Positions 44,796 through 57,800 of a stretch of 64,000 nucleotides of DNA are shown here, in pieces. Source of the stretch: Byssochlamys sp. IMV 00236. Taxonomy: Eukaryota; Ascomycota; Eurotiomycetes; Eurotiales; Thermoascaceae. The position numbers and the translations under genes are program-made. The stretch spans positions 62,001 to 126,000 of the forward strand of contig MSJH02000482.1 of NCBI GenBank assembly GCA_001931875.2, given 5' to 3'. The notes below the pieces were generated by a model. The model was given only the letters and a program-made list of their open reading frames with translations. It was not told where the DNA came from and did not search any database. The first letter of the stretch is position 1. Each line of letters opens with the position of its first letter.

Positions 44796-47479
44796 CTAAT
44801 AGGCAGTTCCGACACTGGCGAGACCCTTTGTTGGCATCGGCTGCAACGGCTGATCCTTGGCAGCGACCAGGGAGTCTTCATAGCCCACCAGAGCTTGAGC
44901 GTGCAGCTTGAAGGATTCACCCATAAGCTTGGTGATTCTGTACGCATCAAGTCAGCTAGGTGCAGTAAAATGGAAAGATGATAAAATTCTCAAACTTACC
45001 CCCAAACTACCACACCGTCTAGGATGTTACCCCATACACGGGCCACGGTGGAGCTAAGTTTGCCGAATGCATCGACGGAGTCATCATCAAAGAGATTCCG
45101 CACTTTGTTGTAGATAGCCAGCTCAGCCTCGGTGGCTGGCTCCTCGTCATGTTCCAGGCGATAGAGCCAGAGGCTGAGAATGACCATCAGGTCAAGGCCG
45201 CAGAGTGGGTGCTCGACACTCCAGTTTGTCGCGGAGGTTTTGGCAACCCAGTTGATGCCCTGGATGGCTGCGATTTCGATACACTCGAAGCACTGCTGGA
45301 TGACCTTGTTCATCTCTTGGGAGCGCTTAACCTTCTCCCGAGCAACGGTCATAGCGGCAGCAACTTCATAGGAAGAGTGGTATCGGAGCGCCTCCTGAAT
45401 CGACTTGAGATCAACTTCCAGGCGGGCGCGAGTGTTTCGGTACACCGCCATCGAGTTGAAGATGAGGGGATGGCCCTTTTGAGGGGTGCTCAACGGCACA
45501 ACTATCGTCTCCGGTTCGCAGACCTCCAAAGAGCTCTCCCATGTCTCCAGAGCCAGACGAAGCTTGTACTCGGTCACGACATCCTGCAGAGCTTCGAAGC
45601 TGCGCTTATGGCTCCAGACCTGCAGGAAGAGAGCGTTGATCATGACTCGCGTAGCGAAGGCACTGTAGCGGGTCTGTTCACCCTGGAACAGGCTGTCATG
45701 AGCTTGCCGAACAGTAACGACAGTCGAAGAGGCCAGGCTGCGGCGCCAGGTCTCCTCGTCCGTCACTTCGAGGTTCCATAGAGACTCCGAAGATGGGAGC
45801 TCCAAGCTGTCGAACTCGTCAAAGCTCATCGCAGGCGTGTGGTTGAACGTAAGCGTCAACATGCCAAAGAAGATGTACACAGCGTAGTACGTCCGGCGAC
45901 ACGACTCATCCTCGATCCACTCCTCGCGCGACGGGGCAACACCTCCGCGAGCCTCAGTGCGCAGCTTCAGTTGATATCGGTTTCCGGCAACCATGTTCGC
46001 AAGCAGACTCTTGATCGAGCAGGTCCACTCCAGGCCCTTAGGGTCACCGCTCCAGCTCTCAAAGACCATGTTCAAGAGGGTGCTCTGCATGGCCCACAGA
46101 GGGCATTTTCGCGAGTCAAAGTTCTCCTTGTGCTGCAAGAACTGGTTCACCAACACCTTTGAGCCCACGTGCAGCATGAATGCATGCTCGCGCTCAAACG
46201 TGTAGAGAGCACCAATGGACAGAACAGCCAACAGTAGGGGCGAAGATACGGTCGTGGGCTTGAAGGACTCCTGATGCAGGAACGGCAAGTGGTGGTGGTA
46301 GAGGTTGAAATACGTCGACAGATAGCGATTTAGCGAAGCCGTGGAGGGGAGCTGGAAGGTATCTGGTAGCGTAGACAGCGCATCTGCACTCTTGACCCGC
46401 TCGATAATGATATTGCGCTCCATATCATTGGCGATCTGGGGAGCCTTGGGAAGCGTCAGAGCCTGGCTCGGTCCCGGAGACCGGCGATAGTTCACGGGGC
46501 TGACGGGACCCGTCATGGACGGATACGGCGACAGCGCATTGGGCGTCGAGTTGCCAGACATGGGGAGAGAGTGGACAAACGAGTGCAGCGATGGCGCAAG
46601 CACATCACCGACGGGGCCGTCGCGCTCCATCATCGAGGGAAGCTGGTGACCATGGGCCGCGGACTCTTGCGACGCGAACGAGTTGGTCATCGGGTGATGC
46701 TTCGTCTCCGAGGGAGAGATCAGGGTGTCCCAGGGCATCTGCGGGAGCGTCGCGTTGCCAGACAGATATCCGACGGAAGGTTCCAGCAGAGGACCGCGTT
46801 CCGGCGAATATGAGCGATTCGATCCCGCACGATCGTTGACTTGACCAGTAGCAGCTGCCGCGGCCTTATGTTGGAAATCTGTCATCAACATAGCTGCAGT
46901 TTCAAGATCGACCATACCATCACTGCTTGCCTCAATCTGCTCCAACGTTGCTGGGTCGATGGTGATGGATGGCTTGGACGGGCCTGAGGCAGGCGAAGTC
47001 TTCTGCACACCACCACCACGCCTGCGTCCCTCAGTCACCAGAGGGATTCCTCCATCCTTGGCGTGGACAGTGCGGTCATGGCGGAGGAGGAGGTCTCGGC
47101 GCACAAATGTACTCCGACATTTTAGGCATTTGAAGGGTCTCTCTTTTGTGTCTAATGCGTAGTGACGTTAGCAATGAGGCTGACGCGTGTCAATGCGCGC
47201 GGTGCCTGAGGCTCTTGACCTAGAGAGACATAAACCAAAGGGGGCGGAGTAAGGATATAATGGTATTGGAGGTCATGATATCCGGTCCTTCGCGGGACGG
47301 GGCGCACAGGGGCCACCAAAACCGTAGAAAAACCACTTACGGGATCGCTCATGTCTGCTGCGGTGCTCACTTCGACTGAAGGCGCGATTGCAGAACTGGC
47401 ACTTGTATTTCTTCTCTGGGGCAGAAGTGGCCTTTTTGGCGGGCGAATTGCTCGCCGCGGCGGGGGCTGTGGGAGCCAT
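44796..47479 (-). CDS. C2H2 zinc-finger transcription factor with Fungal_trans domain
   Basis: The CDS is complement(44796..44937, 45000..47151, 47341..47479), 810 residues. The first intron (189 nt) lies between the two zinc fingers and its removal completes finger one. The fingers are CQFCNRAFSRSEHRSRH and CLKCRSTFVRRDLLLRH, an Adr1-like pair. A disordered Pro/Ser-rich linker follows, then the fungal regulatory middle domain from about 290 (FQLPSTASLNRYLSTYFNLYHHHLPFLHQ, GALYTFER, ESCRRTYYAVYIFFGML). The last exon of 47 codons (ITKLMGESFKLHAQALVG) completes the C terminus and would be missed if the read-through TAA were used. It is probably a nuclear DNA-binding regulator of metabolism or stress; the targets are not readable. 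Confidence 0.92.
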
Positions 47480-48290
47480 GTCAACAGATGGTGCGGGAAC
47501 GAGTACGGCACGACAGCTCTGCTCTGCTCAGTACGGTATCGACGGGGCGGAGGGACGTTGTCGTTCAGCACGCTCACACCGTGTCTGGAGGCGATTTAGT
47601 GACGGGGTGGAGTCAATTTGGTGTCTGATCATTCCTTGAGCGGGGGAAAGGTGTGAATAGAGAAAAGAGGAAGCGTCCAGCCACAGGCGGACGAGCAGAT
47701 AACTAGAGAGGGGGGCGCAAAAGGCCTGAAAAGAAGCGCTGTCAAGAGGGAGGGATGATCCGAGGATGGAGGACGGATGGTGTTGAACGACCACAATGGA
47801 GAAAGAGTTGAAAGAGAAGAATGGAGAGATGGAGAAAGAGTAGAAGAGAGAGAGGGGGGGGGAGGTGGTTGAATAAGGAAAAGAAGGGAAAGTGGCCGCT
47901 GAAAGTTGGTGGAAGAAGCGCGAGTGTCCGAGTCGCAGGCGGGCCGTGGACTGAAGAGCGACGAGGGGCCAACTGGGCGGCGACGGAGCAGGCCAGGGAG
48001 GGGCTTCGGGCGGACCAGCAGGGAGGGGAAGGGGGGTCGCCGATATGCACACGCACCGATGGGTGAAATTCCACGCGGGCGTCCGCAACGGCCCCTCTCT
48101 CTCTCTACCTAAGTTAGGCTTGTTCTAAGTCTAACGCGTCCGATACGGGACGCGGTACTATCGATCCTGGCACAAACAGACCGTCCACGACAGCCCACTT
48201 GGCTGCTTGGCTGCAACCCGTCATCCCGGTTCGACCGGGGTCTCATCGAGTCGGTAAGCCTGCAGTGGGTGTTGGTGTTGGACTCGCTGC

Positions 48291-48345
48291 GTATCGTATC
48301 GTATCGTATCGGATGCCGTGACCATACCATACCATACCATACCAT
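48291..48345. repeat. Adjacent pentanucleotide tracts (GTATC)4 and (ACCAT)5
   Basis: Four perfect GTATC units at 48291-48310 are followed after ten bases by five perfect ACCAT units at 48321-48345. The two units are different motifs, so this is not one tract broken by point changes. Confidence 0.9.
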
Positions 48346-48485
48346 ACTATAATATCCCATGTGGTATGTGCTAGCCCAGAGCTAACTAATTACCTCAGTT
48401 ACCAGTACCAGGGAGTCAGGTCTCAAGTCAAGGACAAGTAAGTCGTTGGAGTACCCAGATGTATCTATCTATCCTTTCTTTAATG

Positions 48486-48517
48486 ATTATTATTATTATT
48501 ATCATCATCATTATTAT
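48486..48517. repeat. ATT/ATC trinucleotide microsatellite
   Basis: ATT units change to ATC units and back to ATT in a non-coding region. Confidence 0.85.
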
Positions 48518-51500
48518 CTTTAGCTAAACTCATTGCACCCTTCAGCTAAACTATGTCTATAATATTGTAGTCTATGGCAGTCTAGTCTAACTACTACTAG
48601 TCTCGAGAAGAGTTCCTCTGCTCTGGGTTAAAACTGAACATTAACACCCAAGCCTTTCTTAGCCCTCTTTTTCTCTGTTCTCCCAGCCTCCCCCGACTTG
48701 ACACAGTTCACACGCACCAGAAGTGATTGCCCCTCGCCCCCCCTCATTCATCCCTTTCTGCTGCTGCTGCTGCTATCTACTACTACGACCCCCTCCTAAC
48801 TTGCCTAACTGGTCCGACTGGTTCCCTTTTCCATCCTCTCTCCATCCTCTCTCGGCCTCACCATCACCCTCAGCCCGTCACCTCCGGCTGCCCTGTCGCG
48901 CATCCCGGTCGCACACACAGCGTCACGGAGGCTTGATGGAACTACGATCGCTGGTCTATTTTTTTTTTTTTCTTTTTTATTTTTTGCCCTCAGCTCCCCG
49001 AGACACCGGCCACATTGTACGTGATGGTTGTTTTGTAGTTTCATTGGCTTTCCCACAGAGCGTGATTTGTATTGCAGTTTCTCTGTTGGATGTTCGTTAC
49101 CCCTCCAGTCCCCCTCTGAACGCCCCTCGATGAATCTCCCCTCCCCAGCCCCTCTTGAGACGACGCAGTGGCACACGGGGTCCTGGATGTGTAGTTTGTA
49201 CTCTATGATTACCGTACGGTTTGAAAGCGCACTAGCCGTCACTTTACGATCGTGAGAAAGACGCTGAAGTCACCTCGCGTCCGATCACTGGGGCGATGGG
49301 TTCGGCGGATGCACAATTAGGGGCCAGTGGTCATCCTGATCCCCTTATGCTCCGCAGGGCGCAACGCCGTTGGAGCCTGCTAGGGTTAATCGCCCGCTGC
49401 CGCGCCAGTCCATCAGTTTCCGCACAAAAGGTTGGGTCTAGATAGCCTGGCGAAACGAATCGCGGTCGCACAATCCTGTGGCTTCCGGGTGCTGTGCCAC
49501 AGCCCAGGGGACGTCGAGATAGACGCTTTGCTGCTAACCAACTAGTTCACCTAACCTCGGATGTTCTTTCTTTTGCTCGTCGGTTCCCAGGTCACCTGCC
49601 GCCGGTCTGCTGCAGCATTGCCAGTTCAGACGCGCACACATGATCTGCCTGCGTCAGTGAATCAATCCGCCAGAGAAAGACCCGAGAATCGAATACGATC
49701 ACTTGTCAGGCTGGTGGACAGTTATTGGTTTCTGGTGGTTTAATGCCCAGGACGATGCTGCCATGTGTGGAAATGCCCCGGGGGATGGGATGGCGGCTTG
49801 CAGCTCCAGATGCGCGCCAGCAGCCTCACCCGGAGACGCGCTCTCGTTCCGCGCATGGCCCACTCGGCCTGCCAGGGCTGGCAGATGCCCCCGGTCGGTG
49901 ATACGGACACGTATGGCCCTCGCTCGTCGTCCATTATTATTTCTTGTTCTCTTTGATCATTAATAGATTATTCACTATAATTAAATTCATCTGACGATGA
50001 TGTTGAGCGATGAGTGGTCCATTTCGGCCATGCTGACTGTGCCATTGTGCTGGCAACAACTGCAGGGTCTGGAGGGATGAGCATGCAGCAATAATATAAT
50101 TAGCATACGCAGCTGTACACGGTAGTATTTAATTAATTATCTTATGCTAAGGCAGCTAAGCTATGCTCTCCTATTCCTATACAACTATGTACTGCTTGTA
50201 TCGATAGATACTCCGTACACGGTACACCACACAACACAGACGGTCTAGAAAGGCCGACCTCATCCTGGTCCGCGAAATCCCGGAATGTGCAGTGGGGGAT
50301 TGCTCTGCCCCACCTGGTCAGCAGTTAGTTTGATTTTCTCCATCCGCAACATCTGCCAGGAACACCGGTTACTTGGGAAACACCACCGCGCTGGTATTCG
50401 CTTGCTCCGGATGCCACCACGGATCACCACCATCGTTACTACTATTATTATGATGATTATTCTTATTCTTACCATGTTCTGATAATTATAATCAAATAAC
50501 TGATCGTAATCACTATAGAATGTGACAACGGCCGTGCGCAACTCAATCGAAGCTGCCCAACTGGACCGCCCTAACAGGACGGTAAGAGTATTGTAAACTA
50601 ATATCTAGAGTATTATTATTGTTATATCGGCTCATGCAGCTAAGCTCAGCTAAGCAGAACAGCAAACGACCCACGGCCTCACCGCTCTCCAAGCCTGCGG
50701 CAGATGGAAAGCGGTGAATCGGTCAGCTTTACGCTTCTGGGCATCGCCCGCAATCATCCACGCGGAAGAATAATAATGATGATGAACAAGAGGTGAAGAC
50801 GCAGCAGCAGTCGAAAAAGTCGATCTCCAAGCTCGCCATGGTCCTACTCGATTGTCCATCCACTGCTCCACTTGCCGGCCCATGCAGCGGTCCGACCCAG
50901 CCCAACGTCCGCAAAATCAGGCTGGTTCGATGGACGACGCTGCCGTGCAAACGCATCGCGGCTCTGGTTCAGGTGCCACCGCCAGATCTGCCCACAGGCG
51001 GTATGCCAAAATCGTTCTCTTTTTTCACCACCACCTGCCCAACGAGGACAGCTCTCATTCCCCAAACGAGGAGTTCAGGGAGCTCTCTGATCTGTCGAGT
51101 TTGTTGGCTTGTACTCTAAGCTTCCCCTTGCTGCAGATACCCGCTTCCCATACTTTCTGTCCGACGTCAACAACGAGCGCCATCATCGCTCACGCTTCAA
51201 AAATACCGTCTAAACCGGACCAGTCGGTGCTCCACTACTACTAGAGAGCTACCGTCGCAGGAGTCAGGAACATCTTCCCCGAATGCGTCCTGCACCAACT
51301 ACCATCGAGTCCTGACGCCCACGCACCCGTCTTGGCGGGCCCATGCCCCGACGAGCTTGAGATGGCCCGGTATCCTTAGCCATCGCGCACACACGTCTGC
51401 AAAATAATATCCCGACCTTCACGCGAACTGGCCAAGTCGGTGAGGCCAGAAGTAAACACTCCTCTGCTTGACCGCCTCGCTGCACGGAATGAAGAGGGAG

Positions 51501-53040
51501 AAAAATTGGCCCAACTGGTGGAGTAAAGAGTTTATAGCATCATCGACCAGTTGTTCTCTCGTCTAATAATACGTGGCAAGCATAAGTCTTTTAACTTAAC
51601 CCTGCAACACGTGTCAGAGGATTGGTCTGGATGTCCAAGATCTGACCGGTATTTTTTGATGTTTTTTGATGTTTTTTTTTTGTTGATTCTCGCTTCGCTT
51701 GTTGTGCGACGAGGGTTTTCCATGCTGGGGACACGCGCTCCAGGCCCAAGCGAACAGATCGTCTGGTATCTATCCTTGGTGCTGGGTCACAAGTGCCGGT
51801 GGTCGAAGAATCCGATGGCCAGGAGAGGGACGCCCTTCCCGGTTCCCCGATGCATTCGGTAAATTCTAATTTCTCATCCCTGGCGGCAGCCCTTTTGCGA
51901 TCATTCCTATCTGATTTATGCCGGTAATTATAATTATGGCATGCTAGGAAACAAAGTCGCGTTATGCTACTGGGGTTCTTCGGGCCATACGCGGAGCAGG
52001 CTTCTCGTTCCATGGTTCTCTCCCGTCACGCCCGCCGGGCACAGTACCATGGATGACTGAGGATCGTATGGAGTAGCTAAAATCAGATCGCGATACAAGT
52101 ACACGATCGTAGTCGTCCATGGCCGGCCTTCTTTTTTTCAAGTACGTCCTGAGCCGTTCGATGACGGCATGATTGTCGGGGACCACTACTATTGGAATAA
52201 TATCCGGGAAGTGAACGACATACCAACAAAGTCAATCCACGCGTAGTTCACAGCAATAATTTCCCTGTTCGCTCCAGATCGTTTGTGTCTCTGGCACGCT
52301 TCAGCGGCAGACTCAGGTCAGCCCCGAGCGAGACAGCCAACATTGTTGCCAAGTCGAGCAATTTCATTTGATGCGTGATGTGTCTTTTTTTGCAGAGGGC
52401 AGACCTGTTTCTTTGTTCCAGTCAGAGACGGTGCCTTCGCTCCCGCACAGCTGCCCCTGAGGGGGGCGGTATGCGCCGGCATCGACGGGTATAATTTGAC
52501 AATAGTACATAATAATAATGCTGAACCCCAGTCAAGCCACGGGACAAAGTTACTACTCTCTACACCAACAACAACAAGAATAAGAACGACAACGCGGGTC
52601 CTCTCGAAAGGACTGGTGGAGGATCACGAACGTTCTCGAAGGCAGTCCGTCGATTCAGGCCGTCCGCTAGACTGGGAAAGGGGGTGGTTGGATTTGGAAA
52701 GATTTCAAGACCCATTTGGAGGGGATTCAGCCGGCTTCCGATTGAACAGACTTGATTCCAAGCAGGAAAAACTAACTTTCGTTATCCAATATTTTACCAG
52801 CTATAGCATCCACGGGATAGATAGCAACCAAATAATAATAATAATAATACATACCCGTGTCGTAAGTATCCATAATTATTTTTTATTGTTATTATTCTTA
52901 TCCATGCGAACATTGCTGTATCATCATGTGCATTATACGCGCCGCCACCGCCTCCTAGATTATCGAAGCCCGCACATCCTACTCTGTAGATACCGGGTTA
53001 GATACTACCATCGAGTTAGTAGCCACAGCCGTTGTTCCTT

Positions 53041-56000
53041 TTTTGATTGATAAACTTTTTTCCAGACGGCTTAGAATTTAGATAGATAGAGTATGCATAT
53101 GTATGTACCAGGGCTGAGTTCTAGGGGGTCATTTAACTGCTACTAATATGATTTCCCTCCTAAGTTCTAACCCACCACCTCTCCAGCGAGGGGCAACATA
53201 GCCCCTCCCCCTAACTTGCGCTTCTCTTTCTCTGCCCCTCCTAGAATATACAACATGCACGACCATGCCCACCAACAAGCGCAATGTTATTTATCGATTC
53301 TGACGTATACAATATCTAACCCCCTTAAAGAAAAGCCCCCTCATGCATAACTAATAATTTCCTTTGATTGTTTTTAACGTAACTTAAAAGTTCGCTACTA
53401 TGCGACTAATTAACTATAGTATGCACTTTGCTGCATAGGGCAGGGAGGGGGGGGGGTTAATTTTATGTTCCCTGAGAAGATCTACCGTTCGAGTTATCTA
53501 AACATTAATAAAGAAAGAAATCCGACTATGATCAGGCCCAGGAATACATAATAGAAAGGAACTAATCAACTATCCCCCGATACCCATACCCATGAAACAA
53601 CTTAAGCCATTAGAACCATGCAAGAATCCCTGGCTGGTTAGTGCACGCTATAATATAAACTAGACTAAGTGAATCCCAGAATTATAGCAGAAAATGTTAT
53701 TCACCTGGGTAGATAAGCAAGAAATCTTCTTTCTGCTTTCCTTCTAGGAAAAGAGGAGTATTTTGCCCGTTTTAAATTACAAATTATTATGAATGTTAGT
53801 TATTTATTATCTCTCCCTAGTCTATTTTATATAGCGCTGTAGGGGAGAGGGAAAATGTAATAGTTAGTTGGAGACGGTTCGAAGAGCGTAGTAGTAACTA
53901 ATAACTATAGTTCTAGTCCCTGTCGAGAGAAAAAAAAAAAAAAGGGAATCTATTATCTGATTATAATCCGTCTTAATAGTTATAAATATGCGGATATATA
54001 GTAAATGTAAACAACGCATCCTTTTCTCTCCTGTTATATAAACTAGGTATTAAGAGCCGTTGCGTACGTTAAGTTAGAACTTTAGTAGTCTCTCTTCCGT
54101 AACTGCATAGTAGTCACTGTATTCTATCCGGACAACGATATAGTTATTTCTCGGTACGTGCTATTTCATAAAGTATACTTTTCTCTAGGACGGGCCCGCG
54201 TCGTCGTTATTATTGTTGTCGCAGAGACTCGAGAGTAACTTTATCCCGTGGCTTCACTGGGGTTTCCTCTACTTAGCACTATGTATTATTTATATTCTGG
54301 TTTATATTTATCTTTTCCTGCTAGTTCGAGTCTATACTGCAGGAAGAAGCTAATATATCGAGTAATGTGTCAGCGCTCACGGCTTCTGTCGAGGCGAGCT
54401 GCAAAGGGCCTCTATTACCCTATATAAACGGGGTCGAGCAAACAATGGGAAGCTACGTATATCTATCAATATAGGATCAAAGCAGACATGCTAGGACTAT
54501 AAATGCTCAGAGACTGTGGTCTAGCTTAGCTCCAGGCAGCAGTAAATCCAGGATAAAGTCTGTGGGCATAGATAGCAGATGGATTTCGGTACTCTCTAGT
54601 TCTCCAAGCAGTTGATATTCTATTCCCGTATCATATACTTTTCTACTGTCTTTGCTTCCGTGGTCTTAGGTTTCTATATAGTGTTTCGAGATAAGCAATC
54701 TTGTAGTCGATATATATTTAAACAGTGTAGCGGATAAGGTGAGCGTAAAAATGCGAATTATAACTTTTCGTATAAGAGGATCAAGGTATATAAACTGTAA
54801 CTGGAAGGAAAAAGGTCCAATTTAACCTATGACTAACATTTTTCGAATTAATTATCCCCTACCTTATCTCGGATTAAGCCTCTAACTTGCTGGTATAAAC
54901 TAAGGAAGTTACCTACGTCTACATCTCTCAAGTTGCGAGCGTTTAGAATATAGTGCTCTAAAACAGACAAGACGAATAGTAATATTACTAGACAAGTAAA
55001 CATATTAGTAACTCCCAGTGTAGTTTAGCCAGGAGATAAAATGCTCCGATAGATATGCACATAAGGGGTACATCTTGGTAATCTGTTATGTTGACTATTT
55101 GCAGCACGTTCTTTAAGACCCCAACTATAGCATAGAACCTACTAGGTCTCTAGAATATAGATTCTTCATATACGATAGGATACATACTCAGGACTAATCT
55201 CCCCCTAGACCTAGAAGTCAAGCAATCTAGCTATTAGCTAGGAGTTGCAAATTATAGAACTATGCTTCTATGCTTTAGATTCAACACAGTATAGACAGGC
55301 ATGTATACATATAAAATAGACACGACCGTAGAGAACAGAAAATACAAAGTGGATATAAATCATGCTCTCTCTCCTCTATCTGTAAACACTTACTATTGCC
55401 GTCCTCACAGACAAAGCTACTTCCGCTTCTTAAAAATAGGTTATTATTCTAACATTTACTGGGTAAGACTGTTTATTTATAGTACAGAGAAAAACAGCAA
55501 AACATGCTGATAGTAGGCGGACTTTGCTTGTTATTGCCCGTTGCCAACCGAAAAAGTTATACTAGGACGCGGAATCTATCTCCTAGGATTTCCAAAGCCG
55601 CAGAGACTCACAGAATAAACGAGATCAGAGGGACTTAACTAGACGATGAGAAGAGAAAGTACGATTATTAGAAGCCTATTCCAACAGCATCTCACATATT
55701 ACTATATATACCCGATAACATCGACAACCGAGAAGAAGCGAGCTACAAGTATCCTAGTATATTCAAATTTTGTCTCTCTAGATAAGACCAGAACCCCAGC
55801 TGGAGTAATCACTAAATCAGGTATCGGAACCCAGTCATACATACTTATCTACAATGCTACCTCAACACCCTTCGTCACGTATAACAACTTCGTATACACT
55901 TACTACCCTAGTTCTCGTGTGACATAGAGCTCGAGCATTTGAACATATCAAAAAAGGGGGATATGTTTACCCCAAAAGGCATCTAGTATGGCCCCGATGT

Positions 56001-57800
56001 CTCGGATACGGGTTGACGTGCCTGATTTTAATCTGGACGCGCTGCCGAGGCAGAAGGCTCGTGGCACGTGAAACTGATGGGGATGACACACGCTCGTTAA
56101 TTAGACAGGGATTATTACGACGGGTACGGAAATAGGGCTAAAGCGTAGGAATGGGAACTGGAGGTGGTGAAGTTGAGGGGACTTGAGAGGTACTTGGGCG
56201 TTGGGTTGTAGTTGGCGTTAGAGAGGGGTATGCATATAGATTGAATTTCGGATTTTGTTACTTTTCTAGAGAGAAAAAGATGAGTAGAGTGAGATAACCG
56301 AAGAGAAAATGTCACTCGCCCCGGTAAGCTCTGGATAACAACATATCCTGCTAGTCTACTATACAGTGTAGATTATACGCCGCACGTCGCTTCATGCGGA
56401 GGAGGGACAACTTGCTAATTGTCCTGTGATTCGTATGCATAACGAGGGGTTATAATGGAGATGACAATAGAAATAGCGAAAAGTGAAAGTCTATGATATT
56501 TAGTTAATGCATTTAGGCTATCTGCAGCGGACTTGAGCAGGGGACTCAAGAGCGAAGGGTCTCCGATATAGCACGTCACGATAAGTCAGTAGTTCTCCAA
56601 TAGTTATATATTGGCACCATGCTGAACTAAGGAGGAAATAATTGGCTAAGAGGAACAAGATAGCTATCGAGGAGAACATGGATGCTAAATCGTTACATTT
56701 TTAGACCAGAGCAGCTAGTATAGCAGACATCGCAAGATCTATGCAAACCCTTACCAGCAGCACGAGAAACTTACTATAGAATGATTCCGTCAAAATAATA
56801 CATTTCTCCTCAGCATCGAGTTATCTACAAGGATTAATATGTCTATGTCTATGTTTCTATAAGTTCAAGAACTATACCCTATGCATGCGTCGAAATAGAA
56901 AGACCCGCCCTTACGAATTGTAGTTCCACATAGCAAGATATTGGTTTTAGTTGTATATCGTATCTCAACTACCCAGAATAAAGATCTATAAGAAGCTCTA
57001 TAAGAATCACACGTTAGTAGCTATGAAATTAGTAGAAGTATAATGTGCCGGCACACAAAGCAAACGCCAGGTGATCTGTCAATCATCCGTTTGCGGCAAA
57101 TTCTTCATGGCCTGAATATAGGATAGAACCTACTAGATTACGAGGATCTAGAGATAAATATGGGTTCAACCCCCCCCCTTAGGACCAGATTAAAGCAAGC
57201 AATTCAAGTTGTTCAGGTCAGATCTTGCTTCCGTGCTCTTTAATATTCGAAATAATGTTTAGATTCTATAACGACCCCCCAGATATTCAGAAATAACTTT
57301 TATTATTCGGTATCTTTTCTGTAGCTTTTCTTTCTCCTAGCTTACAGCAGAGGTAGCTCTCATAAACGCCCATACCATTTTTTATATTGATAGTATATGA
57401 GCAGGAAATAGATTCCGACACTGCATCATATTCCATCATCTATAATATCTAAACCGGATAAGGTGCGTAGTACACACAATGCGACCAACATGCTAAGCTC
57501 CAGTATATGCGTCTAGATCGTGACAGAAAAGTAAAATCACCTGATATTGAAATCTTGTGATAGGCAGAACGCACTTGATGGAGGTGCATCTTTCAAGTCT
57601 TTTCGAGCCGCACAAAAAAAACCTGCGTTTTGATTTCACCTTTCTTGGATTTTATGTCTTCTGCTGAGTTCCTAAGTTTCTGCGGATCATGATGGTCAAT
57701 TGGAAATATTGCTGGTAGATTGTCGTCTATTTAGTCGATCAACCCGAATAAATTTGCAGGACATCTCTGGAAAAATGTCGAACTGAACTGATCACAGCGC
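53041..57800. other. AT- and TpA-rich region, probably RIP-degraded repeat DNA
   Basis: This stretch has no credible gene and is visibly richer in A, T and TA steps than its flanks. In 54061-54120 I count 24 G+C in 60 bases and 8 TpA against 1 ApT; in 54121-54180, 17 fewer steps of other kinds matter less but TpA still exceeds ApT (9 against 8). The helicase exon at 18001-18060 gives 2 TpA against 4 ApT. Excess TpA is the expected product of repeat-induced C-to-T mutation. Small open stretches (55301-55510, 55646-55927) are not recognisable. No terminal repeats were located by eye, so the element type is unknown. A short GC-richer island sits at about 55960-56080. Confidence 0.5.

Larger units (their letters stand above)
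47480..53040. other. Left part of a gene desert, no convincing gene
   Basis: The first 600 bp are strongly pyrimidine-rich on the minus strand and look like the leader and promoter of the C2H2 regulator. Beyond that I find only short frames, mostly with GTG or TTG starts and no family resemblance. The sequence holds pentanucleotide tracts (48291-48345), an ATT-type microsatellite (48486-48517), T-rich repeats at 51649-51682 and ATA-type runs near 52831-52850. It might carry distal regulatory DNA or non-coding transcripts, which sequence alone cannot show. Confidence 0.5.

Noticed and set aside
45149..45781. Plus-strand frame of 210 codons opposite the C2H2 regulator
   Set aside because: Antisense shadow of the conserved Fungal_trans domain.
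47528..48088. Minus-strand frame of 186 codons upstream of the C2H2 regulator
   Set aside because: It is a Pro/Ser/Leu-rich translation of a pyrimidine-rich leader and lacks any domain.
48723..49133. Plus-strand frame of 136 codons in the desert
   Set aside because: It starts with GTG and is made of low-complexity CTG and T-run translation.
53041..57800. A complete transposon with terminal repeats
   Set aside because: No paired terminal repeats, intact transposase or reverse-transcriptase motif could be found by eye, so only RIP-like degradation is claimed.
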